From Deltaproteobacteria bacterium (lineage in GTDB: Bacteria; Myxococcota_A; Polyangia; Haliangiales; Haliangiaceae), in contig JANXOM010000117.1 of assembly GCA_025353585.1 (NCBI GenBank), positions 1 to 42,557 of the forward strand: a DNA stretch of 42,557 bases, in the 5' to 3' direction. The first letter of the stretch is position 1, and each line of letters begins with the position of its first letter. The notes below the pieces were generated by a model. That model did not search any database, was not told the DNA's origin, and saw only the letters and a program-made list of their open reading frames with translations. The position numbers were made by a program, and so were the translations under genes. Shown piece after piece: positions 14,044-24,981 of the stretch.

Positions 14044-14831
14044 CGCGTACGGGGGCACCGGCGGTACGCCGTCGCGGGCACGCTCTTCCGTATGCGCGAG
14101 ATCGCGCGCCCGGCGAGGATGTGCACCCGCGGCTCGGATAGCGCCCGGGTTTCGCCACCTGCGCCGCCACGCGCTCGGCGCGATCCGAGGTCAGGCTCGG
14201 CCCGGGGCCGGACGCCCCCCCAGCGCGCTGCGCTCGGCGATCACACCGGCTCGCCGCACCCCTTGACGACACCGGCGGCACAGCGGGTTCTCTGCCGCAC
14301 GTCCGGCCTTTCGCGCCCGGCTCGCTCGGCGCCTGCACGGTGCGCAGACCACGCGCGTGACGTGCGCCCGCGTTCCGTCGGCGGCCCCCCATCTCGGGCG
14401 CCGCGCGCGGCCGCGTCGGGCTTGCGGTGATGCCGCGGTGCTCCCATCGGCGCGCCCGCCGCCGGGACGGTTGATACAAGACACGTGGGGCAGGGGGTTC
14501 GGCGGGCTCGGCTACTGCACCACGGCGAGCGGCGTGCGCACGTCGGGAACCGTGGGTGGTCGTCGCGCTACACGAGGCGCCGTGTCCCGCCGCCTCGCCG
14601 GCGCGCTCTGCCACTACCGCTGTGTCGACCGCGTCGACGAGTAACGAGACGCATCGCAACGATCGCCCCCGCGGCTCGGCCGGCTCGCGGGCTTGTCGAG
14701 CGGCCGTCCGCGCCTTGGACCGCAGAGGCCGGTGAACGTGACCTCGGGCGTCGCGGTCGCCGCGTGGTCGGCCGTGCGCCCCTCTTGATCCGCGGGCCCG
14801 CCTCGCCCGCGCGCAGCGCAAGCGACTGACG
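14044..14831. other. 788-bp region with no supported gene
   Basis: Between gyrB and the phosphatase stop no reading frame has both a plausible start and protein-like composition. Several frames are open because the sequence is extremely GC-rich, but their translations are dominated by Arg, Pro, Ala and Gly with no recognisable family. I saw no tRNA, clear terminator or repeat array. It could be a decayed gene or a structured non-coding segment; nothing in the sequence decides. Confidence 0.6.
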
Positions 14832-15491
14832 CTAGAGCGCGCGGTGCGTCGACTCGCCGACCAGCCCGGCGCTGTGCTCGGCGTCATTCATCCGCACCAC
14901 CTGGAGCCGGTCGAGCGCGTCGCCGGCGATGACGTTGAGCGCGGCCGGCGCCTGGCGAAACTTCCAGACCCGCTCGATCGGGAGCCCGAGCACGCGGCAC
15001 AAGATCACCCGGTTCACCGCGTCGTGGGCGACGATCAGGGCCGTGCCGTCGCCCACCCGCGCGAACACCTGCTCGAGCACGCCCCACGCTCGCGCCTCCA
15101 CGTCGCCGAGCGTCTCGGCTCCCGGGCCGGCGGGCGAGTCGCGGCTCGGCGCCGAGCGCCACACGCCGAACATCTCCGCATGATCGCGGGCGACGTCATC
15201 GGCAAGCATGCCCTCCCACGCGCCGTGCGAGATCTCGAGGAGCCCCGTGTCGAGCTCGAGCGCGCACGCCGGCGCCGTGCGCTCCGGGGCGCCGAGGATC
15301 GCGGCCGCCGTGGCCTGCGCGCGCACGAGCGGCGACGCGACCGCCACGTCGATCCGGACCCCACCGAGGCGCGCGCCGAGCCGACGGACCTGCTGCTCGC
15401 CAACCTCGGCGAGCGGGATGTCGGTCCGACCCTGGTACCGGCCTTCGCGGTTCCACGCGGTCTCGCCGTGCCGCACGAGCAAGAGGTGCAT
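14832..15491 (-). CDS. Histidine phosphatase family protein
   Basis: This 219-residue protein belongs to the phosphoglycerate-mutase-like histidine phosphatase superfamily, in which a histidine is transiently phosphorylated. It has the catalytic LVRHGETAWN motif (His8), RYQGRTDIPL, a second-half ISHGAWEG (family: E/GxW[E/S]G) and the second catalytic histidine in LIVAHDAVNR. Sequence alone does not separate alpha-ribazole phosphatase (CobC), phosphoglycerate mutase and broad-specificity relatives; no cobalamin genes are nearby. The ATG lies only 35 bp from the divergent fabH start. Confidence 0.9.
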   Translation of the reverse strand: MHLLLVRHGETAWNREGRYQGRTDIPLAEVGEQQVRRLGARLGGVRIDVAVASPLVRAQATAAAILGAPERTAPACALELDTGLLEISHGAWEGMLADDVARDHAEMFGVWRSAPSRDSPAGPGAETLGDVEARAWGVLEQVFARVGDGTALIVAHDAVNRVILCRVLGLPIERVWKFRQAPAALNVIAGDALDRLQVVRMNDAEHSAGLVGESTHRAL

Positions 15492-15526
15492 GACGCGACT
15501 CTACATGCCGTGGCATAACGGCGGCC

Positions 15527-16522
15527 ATGTACAAGAGCCGGCTGTTGGGGATCGGCATGCACGTCCCGTCGAACGTCGTCACGAACCACGACCTCGCGGC
15601 GCGGATGGACACCACGCACGAGTGGATCGTGGAGCGCACCGGCATCGAGGAGCGCCGGTGGGTGCTGCCGGGAGAGACCGGCGCGGACATGGCGACCGCG
15701 GCGTGCAAGGAGGCGATGGAGAAGGCAGGCGTCGGGCCCAAGGACATCGACCTCCTCATCTACGCGACGCTCTCGCCCGACGTGAACTTCCCGGGCACCG
15801 GCGTGTTCGTGCAGCGCAACCTCGGCCTGCGCGATATCCCGTGCATCGACATCCGGCAGCAGTGCACCGGCTTCCTCTACGGCCTCACGATCGCCGATCA
15901 GTTCATCAAGACCGGCGCTGCGAAGCACGCGCTCGTCATCGGCTCGGAGATCCACTCGACCGGGCTCGACCAGACGACAGCCGGGCGCGACGTCACGGTC
16001 ATCTTCGGCGACGGCGCGGGCGCGGCGGTCGTTGGCCGCGCCACGGACGACGAGCACGTCATCCTCTCGACGCACCTCCACGCGGACGGCACCGAGGCCG
16101 AGATCCTGTGGACGGAGTACCCGGCGAGCAAGCACCACCCGCGCATGAGCATCGAGGCGATGGAGCAGCGTCTCCACTACCCGCAGATGCAGGGCAAGAA
16201 GGTCTTCAAGCACGCGGTCACGCGGATGCCCTCTGCCATCATGGAGGGGATGGTCGCGAACAACCTGAAGCTGACGGACATCGACATGGTGATCCCGCAC
16301 CAGGCGAACCTCCGGATCAATCAGATGGTCGCGCAGATGATCGGGCTCCCGCCCGAGCGCATGCACAACAACATTCAGAAGTACGGTAACACCACGGCCG
16401 CCACGATCCCGATCTGCCTCCACGAGGCCATCGAGCTCGGCAAGGTGAAGCCCGGCGACCTCGTGTGCCTCGTCGCGTTCGGCGCCGGCCTCACGTGGGG
16501 CAGCGTGTTCTTGCGCTACTGA
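15527..16522 (+). CDS. fabH: 3-oxoacyl-ACP synthase III (FabH)
   Basis: FabH condenses an acyl-CoA primer with malonyl-ACP to start fatty-acid synthesis. The 331-residue thiolase-fold protein has the Cys-His-Asn triad: C113 in QQCTGFLYG, H258 in IPHQANLRI and N288 in YGNTTAATIP. The C-terminal GAGLTWGSVFLRY is also typical. It stands apart from other fab genes here, so it could be a dedicated starter enzyme, for example for branched acyl groups, but substrate choice cannot be read from the sequence. Confidence 0.93.
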   Translation: MYKSRLLGIGMHVPSNVVTNHDLAARMDTTHEWIVERTGIEERRWVLPGETGADMATAACKEAMEKAGVGPKDIDLLIYATLSPDVNFPGTGVFVQRNLGLRDIPCIDIRQQCTGFLYGLTIADQFIKTGAAKHALVIGSEIHSTGLDQTTAGRDVTVIFGDGAGAAVVGRATDDEHVILSTHLHADGTEAEILWTEYPASKHHPRMSIEAMEQRLHYPQMQGKKVFKHAVTRMPSAIMEGMVANNLKLTDIDMVIPHQANLRINQMVAQMIGLPPERMHNNIQKYGNTTAATIPICLHEAIELGKVKPGDLVCLVAFGAGLTWGSVFLRY

Positions 16523-16535
16523 GCCGGGTAGCGCC

Positions 16536-16573
16536 TGCGGGGATGAACCGGATGAACCCGGATGAACCCCGCA
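16536..16573. repeat. Triple GGATGAACC tandem repeat inside an inverted repeat
   Basis: Three copies of GGATGAACC (units starting at 16541, 16550 and 16560) fill the loop of a dyad with perfect 7-bp arms TGCGGGG (16536-16542) and CCCCGCA (16567-16573). It lies in the 67-bp gap between the convergent fabH and cdnL stops. A bidirectional transcription-end structure is possible, but there is no T-tract on either side. Confidence 0.6.
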
Positions 16574-16589
16574 CGTAAACGCGCGTTCG

Positions 16590-17090
16590 CTACGCAGCCG
16601 CGACGGCGAACAGGGCGTCGACTTCCGCCGCGAGCTTGTCTTCGGAGATGCCCTTGGCGAGCGCGAGCTCCTTCACGAGCAGGCCGCGCGCGGTGTCGAG
16701 CATCTTGCGCTCGCCGAACGAGAGGTCCTTCGTCGCGCGGAGCACGGTCAGGTCACGCATGACCTCCGCGATCTCGAACACGCTGCCCGTCTTGATCTTC
16801 TCCATGTACTCGCGATAGCGGCGGTTCCAGGTCTGCGTGTCACGCGGGATGTCTCGCTCCTTGAGGATCGAGAACACCTCTTTGACCTGCTTCGCCGTGA
16901 TGAGATCGCGCAGGCCGACCGAGCCGGCGTTGCCCGTCGGGATCACGATCTTCATCCCGGTCTCGAGGATCTTCAGGACGTAGACGGGCGTCGGATTGCC
17001 ACCGAAATCACGCTGCTCGAGGCCGACCACCTCGGCGACCCCGTGCACCGGGTAGACCGCCTTATCCCCGACTTGAAAATGTTCTTTCAC
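16590..17090 (-). CDS. cdnL: CdnL (CarD/CdnL family RNA-polymerase-binding regulator)
   Basis: CdnL binds the RNA polymerase beta subunit and stabilises open complexes at rRNA and other vegetative promoters; it is essential in Myxococcus xanthus. The 166-residue product has the N-terminal RNAP-interacting domain, beginning FQVGDKAVYPVHGVAEV, and the helical DNA-binding domain with TWNRRYREYMEKIKTGSVFE and LSFGERKMLDTAR. The match to remembered myxobacterial CdnL is strong. I start it at the GTG at 17090, with AGGAT about 10 bases upstream and a near-consensus promoter immediately beyond. A longer open frame reaching into pepA lacks family residues and is rejected. Confidence 0.93.
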   Translation of the reverse strand: MKEHFQVGDKAVYPVHGVAEVVGLEQRDFGGNPTPVYVLKILETGMKIVIPTGNAGSVGLRDLITAKQVKEVFSILKERDIPRDTQTWNRRYREYMEKIKTGSVFEIAEVMRDLTVLRATKDLSFGERKMLDTARGLLVKELALAKGISEDKLAAEVDALFAVAAA

Positions 17091-17112
17091 GTAGGGGCCT
17101 ATCCTGCCGATT

Positions 17113-17141
17113 ACAGTACCAGCCGCGGCGGCGGCTGTCAA
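17113..17141 (-). promoter_or_regulatory. Sigma-70 type promoter for cdnL
   Basis: On the minus strand TTGACA (17136-17141, exact -35) is followed by a 17-bp spacer and TACTGT (17113-17118) as -10, which matches TATAAT at 4 of 6 positions. The predicted start near 17106 gives a leader of about 16 bases before the cdnL GTG. Confidence 0.65.
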
Positions 17142-17200
17142 ACTACATGCCCCCACAACCCAGCGAGATTGCTGGAAAAAGCCAGGGAACAGGCCCGCTT

Positions 17201-17216
17201 GCCGGTGATCGCCGGC
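17201..17216 (-). terminator. Weak hairpin after pepA
   Basis: A GCCGG/CCGGC stem with a six-base loop (TGATCG on the plus strand) lies about 18 bases beyond the pepA stop, between pepA and the cdnL promoter. The minus strand has no immediate T-run after it, so intrinsic termination is uncertain. Confidence 0.25.
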
Positions 17217-17233
17217 CCGCAAAATAATCCGCC

Positions 17234-18769
<1,536 letters not shown>

Positions 18770-18800
18770 AAATGCCTGTAACTCCAGTGAAACCGGCTAG

Positions 18801-18829
18801 GTTATACGGAAGTCCCGGAGCGAAGTAAA
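18801..18829 (-). promoter_or_regulatory. Promoter for pepA
   Basis: On the minus strand TTTACT (18824-18829) and TATAAC (18801-18806) are separated by 17 bp, giving 4/6 and 5/6 consensus matches. The start would fall near 18794, 25 bases before the pepA ATG. Confidence 0.55.
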
Positions 18830-18846
18830 GGAATGGAATGCCTACA

Positions 18847-18876
18847 TTGACAGTTGAATGATCTGATCCGTAGAGT
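18847..18876 (+). promoter_or_regulatory. Promoter for the small basic protein gene
   Basis: TTGACA (18847-18852) is an exact -35. TAGAGT (18871-18876, 4/6) follows at 18-bp spacing. The predicted start is near 18883, just ahead of the strong ribosome-binding site for the ORF at 18908. It is back to back with the pepA promoter. Confidence 0.5.
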
Positions 18877-18907
18877 CAGAACAGCTCATAGCTCTAGGGG
18901 AGACTGC

Positions 18908-19114
18908 ATGCGAACCAAGGTGATGACGGCGCGGCCCGCGGCGCGCAAGAGCAGTGGCAGTGGCACCCGGACGAAGAAGACGGTGGCGGTCGCGTCGTCC
19001 CGGAAGTCCGAGCCGATGATCCAGATGGTCGAGCGCAAGAGCTCGCGCAACCTGCTCGAGATGCCGAAGAAGTCGGGCGAGCTGCCGATCCCGCTGTCGA
19101 CGTTCGTGTTCTAA
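18908..19114 (+). CDS. Small basic hypothetical protein, 68 residues
   Basis: I do not recognise a family. The ATG is preceded by AGGGGAGA (18896-18903), one of the better ribosome-binding sites in the window, and by a plausible promoter, so the gene looks real. The product has 15 Lys/Arg against 4 Glu, a low-complexity Ser/Gly/Lys/Arg N-terminal half likely to be disordered, and a sharply different end, ELPIPLSTFVF, that looks like a short linear or docking motif. No signal peptide or membrane segment is seen. Its stop overlaps that of the convergent DUF72-like gene. Nucleic-acid binding is a guess from charge only. Confidence 0.7.
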   Translation: MRTKVMTARPAARKSSGSGTRTKKTVAVASSRKSEPMIQMVERKSSRNLLEMPKKSGELPIPLSTFVF

Positions 19115-19929
19115 GCGTCGTCGTCGTCGTCGTCGTCCGCGCCGGCATCGTCATCCTCGGCGGAGTCGTCATCGTCGGCGTCAGTGGGGACTGCCTCGGC
19201 GATGAGCTTCTTGAGGTTCTTCGCGTCGTTCCACCGCTCGGGGGACGCGAAGGCAACGGTGAGGTCGGTGCCCTCGAAGTGCTCGACGAGCATCGCGAGG
19301 TCCTCGAGGCGTTCGGCGCTCAGCTTGCCCGGGCGCAGGCCCTCGATGCGCAGGTAGAACGACTCGGCCTCGAGCTCGAAGTGCACCTCGGCCGGCATGC
19401 CGGGCTCGCGGACGTTCGGGTCAAATGCGAGTGTGACGCCGATCTCACTAGCGAGCTTGAGTGCGGTGGGGACTTCCCACAGCCCATCGGGCACCCAGAC
19501 GCGTTGACAGCCAACGGCGTCGGCCGTGGCGAGCTCGGTGAAGAAGCGTCGAAGCTGGTCTCGGTTCGCCGCGGAGGGCGCGAACAGGGACGGCGAGCGG
19601 AACACGACGCAGCGGGCGCCGAGGGTATCGACGGCGGTGCGGAGCGCGGCGAGGGCGACGCGGCCGGGGGCGCTGTCGCGGAAGTCGCCGGTGGTCGCGT
19701 CGGACGGCCAGGCCTTGGGGGACTTGGGCGGGTTGCGGTGGGTCAGGACGGCGGGTGCGACCAGGCCGAGGCTCCCCTTCGGCGCGATCTCGGCCCAGCG
19801 GGCAAGCGCAGACGGCTTGAGCGGCCCCGCGAACAGCGCGGATAGCTCGAGGTACGCGAGCTGCTTGAAGTAGCGGTCGCGCTCGATGCGATCGGGGATA
19901 TCGACGGTGCCGATGGGCGGAACGGACAA
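19111..19929 (-). CDS. DUF72-like protein with poly-Asp C-terminal tail
   Basis: The protein resembles the DUF72 (YecE-type, TIM-barrel-like) family, whose function is unknown: YFKQLAYLELSALF, LARWAEIAPKG and VLTH correspond to the family's Y...F..VE...F, W....P and K...TH positions, though several typical residues differ. The C-terminus is extremely acidic (16 Asp/Glu in the last 23 residues), partly encoded by a perfect GTC repeat. The start is uncertain. A TTG at 19929 is the only in-frame start I find between the family-like region and the divergent Nudix ATG, and it lacks a clear ribosome-binding site; this reading gives 272 residues. Confidence 0.65.
   Translation of the reverse strand: MSVPPIGTVDIPDRIERDRYFKQLAYLELSALFAGPLKPSALARWAEIAPKGSLGLVAPAVLTHRNPPKSPKAWPSDATTGDFRDSAPGRVALAALRTAVDTLGARCVVFRSPSLFAPSAANRDQLRRFFTELATADAVGCQRVWVPDGLWEVPTALKLASEIGVTLAFDPNVREPGMPAEVHFELEAESFYLRIEGLRPGKLSAERLEDLAMLVEHFEGTDLTVAFASPERWNDAKNLKKLIAEAVPTDADDDDSAEDDDAGADDDDDDDA
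19117..19137. repeat. (GTC)7 trinucleotide repeat
   Basis: Seven perfect GTC units encode seven consecutive Asp residues just before the end of the DUF72-like gene. Length changes by slippage would stay in frame and only lengthen or shorten the acidic tail. Confidence 0.9.
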
Positions 19930-20004
19930 GCGGCCGGAAACTACGCCGGTTGTGCGGGCGCTGCAAGGTTGCTGGCGCGGTGGGCGAGCGGGTATAGGTG
20001 CGCC

Positions 20005-20445
20005 ATGAGCACGGCAGGACCGGGTCGGCGGGCGTTCTCGGTCGCGATCTACGCGCGCCTGGGCGAGCGCGTGCTGGTCATCGAGCACCGCCGGCTCCAG
20101 ACGTGGTTACCGGTCGGTGGCGAGCTCGAGGCCGGCGAGACGCCCCTCGAGGCCGCGGCGCGCGAGCTCCGGGAAGAGACGGGGCTCGTGGGCCGCTTCG
20201 CACCGCTCGCGGGAGCGCTCGATGGCGTCCCGCCGGGGCTGATCGGCTACGAGGAGCACGCCGCGGGCAGCAAGGGCACGCACATGAACTTCGTGTTCGT
20301 CGCGCAGGTCGCCACAGATTCCATCACGCCGAACGAGGAGCTCGTGTCGTGGCGCTGGGTCGATCGCGCCGAGCTCGGGGCGCTGGCCTCGCCGCTCAAC
20401 GTCCGGCAGTTCGGGTTCGTGGCGCTGGACGCGCGCTTCGAGTAG
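20005..20445 (+). CDS. Nudix hydrolase
   Basis: Nudix enzymes hydrolyse nucleoside diphosphates linked to another group. The 146-residue product has a perfect Nudix box, from G39 to L61, with E45, R53, E54, E57, E58 and G60 in place as Mg2+-binding and structural residues. The substrate (oxidised nucleotides, ADP-ribose, other) cannot be read from sequence. The ATG at 20005 gives the usual short N-terminal strand before the box. It ends 5 bp before trmB, so the two are probably co-transcribed. Confidence 0.9.
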   Translation: MSTAGPGRRAFSVAIYARLGERVLVIEHRRLQTWLPVGGELEAGETPLEAAARELREETGLVGRFAPLAGALDGVPPGLIGYEEHAAGSKGTHMNFVFVAQVATDSITPNEELVSWRWVDRAELGALASPLNVRQFGFVALDARFE

Positions 20446-20450
20446 CGGCG

Positions 20451-21062
20451 ATGCGGATCCGGCAGCACGTCAACCCGCTCGCGCCGTACTTCCAGGAGTT
20501 CCACGGCGTGGTGCCGGCGATGCCGGCGGGGGCCGAGGTCGAGCTCGAGATCGGGTGCGCCGACGCGCAGTTCCTCTTCGAACGCGCCGCGCTCGATCCG
20601 ACCGCGATCTACGTCGGCTGCGAGATCCGCGAGGACCTGGTCGGGCTCGTCAACCGCCGGGCGCGCCGCACCGGCGTGCCGGTCCACGCCGTGTTCTGCC
20701 AGGCGCAGCTGCACCTCGATGCGATCTTCGAGCCGGGGCGCGTCGCCCGCGTGTTCGTGAACTTTCCGGATCCGTGGTTCAAGAAGAAGCACCACGAGCG
20801 CCGCATGATCGACGACGTGCTCGCGACGGGCATCGCGCGCGCGGCGCGCCCGGGCGCCGAGATCTTCGTGCAGAGCGACGTCTGGGCGATCGCGCTCGAT
20901 GCGATGAGCGTGTTCGAGAGCGACGGCCGCTTCGTCAACGCCGCCGGCGAGTGGACGTTCTGGCGCGGGGGCAATCCCTACGGCGTCCGGAGCTGGCGCG
21001 AGCAGAACGCCGAGGAGACCGGGCTGCCGGTGTGGCGGATCATGTACCGGCGGGCGGCGTAG
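20451..21062 (+). CDS. trmB: tRNA (guanine-N7-)-methyltransferase (TrmB)
   Basis: TrmB uses SAM to form m7G46 in the variable loop of tRNAs. The 203-residue protein has the SAM-binding ELEIGCADAQFL segment, YVGCEIRED and the strongly conserved NFPDPWFKKKHHERR motif. The SAM loop lacks the usual GxG (it reads GCADA). The start is the ATG six bases after the Nudix stop. Its 3' end overlaps the convergent M23 peptidase gene by 23 bp. Confidence 0.9.
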   Translation: MRIRQHVNPLAPYFQEFHGVVPAMPAGAEVELEIGCADAQFLFERAALDPTAIYVGCEIREDLVGLVNRRARRTGVPVHAVFCQAQLHLDAIFEPGRVARVFVNFPDPWFKKKHHERRMIDDVLATGIARAARPGAEIFVQSDVWAIALDAMSVFESDGRFVNAAGEWTFWRGGNPYGVRSWREQNAEETGLPVWRIMYRRAA

Positions 21063-21903
21063 CGGCCGGCGCCAGCGGCAGCGCGAGGAAGCTCGTCGGA
21101 TCGACCAGGCCGCCGCTGACGTGAATGCTCAGGTGCAGGTGCGGGCCTGTCGTGCGGCCGGTGTGGCCGACCCGCCCGAGCTCGGCGCCCTGCGCGACCG
21201 TGTCCCCCTCGGCGACGGACGCCTTCGACAGGTGAAAGTAGAGCGAGCTGATGCCGGCGCCGTGCGCGACGACGACGACGTTGCCCGCGAGGAACGTGTC
21301 GCGCACGAGGACGACGGTGCCGGCGTTGATCGCGGCGACCTTCGTATTCTCGCTCTCGCCGAGATCGAGGCCGAGGTGCTGCGAGCGATGGCCGTCGTTG
21401 AACGTGCGCCACTCGCCGAACTTCGACGTCGCGGCGCCCGCCGGCCGGCGAAAGCCGCGCGTGAACAGCGGCGCGCCCGCGGCCTTCGCGTACGACTGCT
21501 CGATCGCGTGGTTGTCGGCGTCGATGCGCTCGCGGTCCGCCTTCGGCGGGTTCGCCATCTCGTCCTCGACGACGAGCTTCGTCTCGGGAAACGTGACGGG
21601 CGTGACGGGGACGGACACGGGCTTGGGGCCTCCGGTCACCTCGACGAGCACGTGGTCCTCGTTGATGTCGAGCGCGGTCGCGAACACGGCCTGGTAGCCC
21701 GCCTTCGCGGGAAAGAAGTGCAGCGGCTGCCCTCCGGCCTTCCCCTCGGGCATCGAAGTCGCGCCGAGCACCGAGACGACGACGGCATCGCCGGGATGCA
21801 CGGCGGCCGGCGAGACCGCCAGCTTCGGCTCGGCCCCCGCGACGCCCGCGGCGGCGAGGACCCCGAGCACACCAACCGCCACGCGCGACGTGAATCTGGG
21901 CAT
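21040..21903 (-). CDS. Exported M23-family metallopeptidase
   Basis: This is a LytM/peptidase M23 domain protein predicted to cleave peptidoglycan cross-links or activate amidases in the periplasm. From the ATG at 21903 it starts with a typical Sec signal (MPRFTSRVAVGVLGVLAAAG, cleavage near AGA-EP), then about 120 residues of beta-rich Ig-like sequence, then the M23 domain with zinc ligands in HLGLDLG and HLHLSIH. The mature part ends shortly after VDPTSFL. The zinc ligands are intact, which favours an active enzyme. A longer start at 21957 would bury the signal peptide. Confidence 0.9.
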   Translation of the reverse strand: MPRFTSRVAVGVLGVLAAAGVAGAEPKLAVSPAAVHPGDAVVVSVLGATSMPEGKAGGQPLHFFPAKAGYQAVFATALDINEDHVLVEVTGGPKPVSVPVTPVTFPETKLVVEDEMANPPKADRERIDADNHAIEQSYAKAAGAPLFTRGFRRPAGAATSKFGEWRTFNDGHRSQHLGLDLGESENTKVAAINAGTVVLVRDTFLAGNVVVVAHGAGISSLYFHLSKASVAEGDTVAQGAELGRVGHTGRTTGPHLHLSIHVSGGLVDPTSFLALPLAPAATPPAGT

Positions 21904-22010
21904 GAGCCTGTGTACGTCGCGGCCTCCGCGAGCCAAGCGCGGCCGGGCAGGACTCACGCCCGACTAACCGCCAAGCCGCCCGGGCGGGCGATCCGGCGCG
22001 GGTAGGAACC

Positions 22011-22655
22011 TCACGCCGTGATCGGCTCGAGCACGGTGGCGGCCGTGATCTTGTCGAGCCGGAACTGGCGGTCCTCGCCGGTCTCGAGGTCGATGCAGTT
22101 GAGCAGCGTGTGCGCCCGGTCGAAGACCAGGTTCCGTAGCTTCACCACGCGCGCCTTCGTCTCCCACGCCTTCTTCGCGTAGACGATGCGCAGCGGGCGG
22201 TGCTCGAACCACGCCGTCTCGACCGCGTCGCGCACCGACATGGGGATCGGCAGGGACGGCACGCCCACGAACTGGAGCTCGCCGACCAGCCCGAGCACCT
22301 CGCGCTGTGCGCTCGTGTCGAGGGCCGCGCGCACCTTGTCCGCCGCGCGCTCGATCGCGGTCGGGAACGGCATCAGCCGCTGCTCGGTCGCCATGCGAGT
22401 CAGCGCCACGAGGAGCGCGGCCTCGCGCGCCGTGAAGTTGATCGGAGGGAGCTGGTAGCCCTTGTCGAGCGCGTAGCCGCCGCCGCGGCCGCGATCCGCC
22501 CGGATCGGCAAGCCGGCGTCTTGTAGGGCGTCGAGGTCGCGGTAGATCGTCCGCAGCGTCACGCCGAAGCGCGCGGCGAGCTGCGCGGCGGTCACGCCCG
22601 TGCGGCGAGCACGGAGGGCCTCGGCGAGAGCGAACAGGCGGGACTTGCGGCGCAC
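22011..22655 (-). CDS. WYL-domain transcriptional regulator (YafY type)
   Basis: The 214-residue protein has an N-terminal winged helix-turn-helix (AAQLAARFGVTLRTIYRDLDALQDAGLPI) of the HTH_11/DeoR-like kind, followed by a WYL-type ligand- or nucleic-acid-sensing region (about 120-214). It ends soon after the WYL core, so it probably lacks the C-terminal WCX extension. The GTG start has GAGGAG at good spacing. A dyad in the divergent spacer is a candidate self-operator. The effector is unknown. Confidence 0.88.
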   Translation of the reverse strand: MRRKSRLFALAEALRARRTGVTAAQLAARFGVTLRTIYRDLDALQDAGLPIRADRGRGGGYALDKGYQLPPINFTAREAALLVALTRMATEQRLMPFPTAIERAADKVRAALDTSAQREVLGLVGELQFVGVPSLPIPMSVRDAVETAWFEHRPLRIVYAKKAWETKARVVKLRNLVFDRAHTLLNCIDLETGEDRQFRLDKITAATVLEPITA

Positions 22656-22675
22656 GGGATCTCCTCAGACAAACC

Positions 22676-22691
22676 TGACAAAAGGCTGTCA
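22676..22691. promoter_or_regulatory. Candidate operator of the WYL regulator
   Basis: The dyad TGACA-N6-TGTCA lies 20 bp upstream of the regulator's GTG and 26 bp before the divergent 57-residue ORF. TGACA/TGTCA dyads at this spacing are usual for YafY-type autoregulators. This is the only such element in the spacer. Confidence 0.55.
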
Positions 22692-22717
22692 CACGACACG
22701 GCCAACGTCCACTGGCC

Positions 22718-22883
22718 ATGGAGCTTCCCTCGCCCGCCGCCGTCCTGACCCGCTTCGCCCGCACGGTGCAGACCTGGTTTGCCCGCGAGCCCTGTCCGTG
22801 CGCGCACTACCACTGGTGGCAACACCTCGCCCAGACCGCCGAGCGGTCGCACAACAGCGCCGAGGCGCTACAGTGGAGGCCCC

Positions 22884-22891
<8 letters not shown>
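22718..22891 (+). CDS. Short hypothetical ORF, 57 residues, overlapping uvrB start
   Basis: An ATG at 22718 opens a 57-codon frame with strong G/C third-position preference, ending in TAG at 22889-22891, 8 bp inside uvrB. The product is not recognised. Notable features are [12 protein letters not shown] in the middle, a dense group of two Cys, four His and two Trp that could bind a metal. The ribosome-binding site is poor. It sits directly beyond the WYL operator and could be the regulated gene, or a leader coupled to uvrB. Confidence 0.4.
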
Positions 22892-24971
<2,080 letters not shown>

Positions 24972-24981
24972 CGTGCCCGCG

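Noticed and set aside
19930..20088. A longer DUF72-like protein from 20088
   Set aside because: It would overlap the start of the divergent Nudix gene, and the added residues are not family-like.
24972..24981. TPP riboswitch ahead of thiE
   Set aside because: Only about 10 bases separate thiE from uvrB, and no THI-box elements occur in the end of uvrB that I could see.
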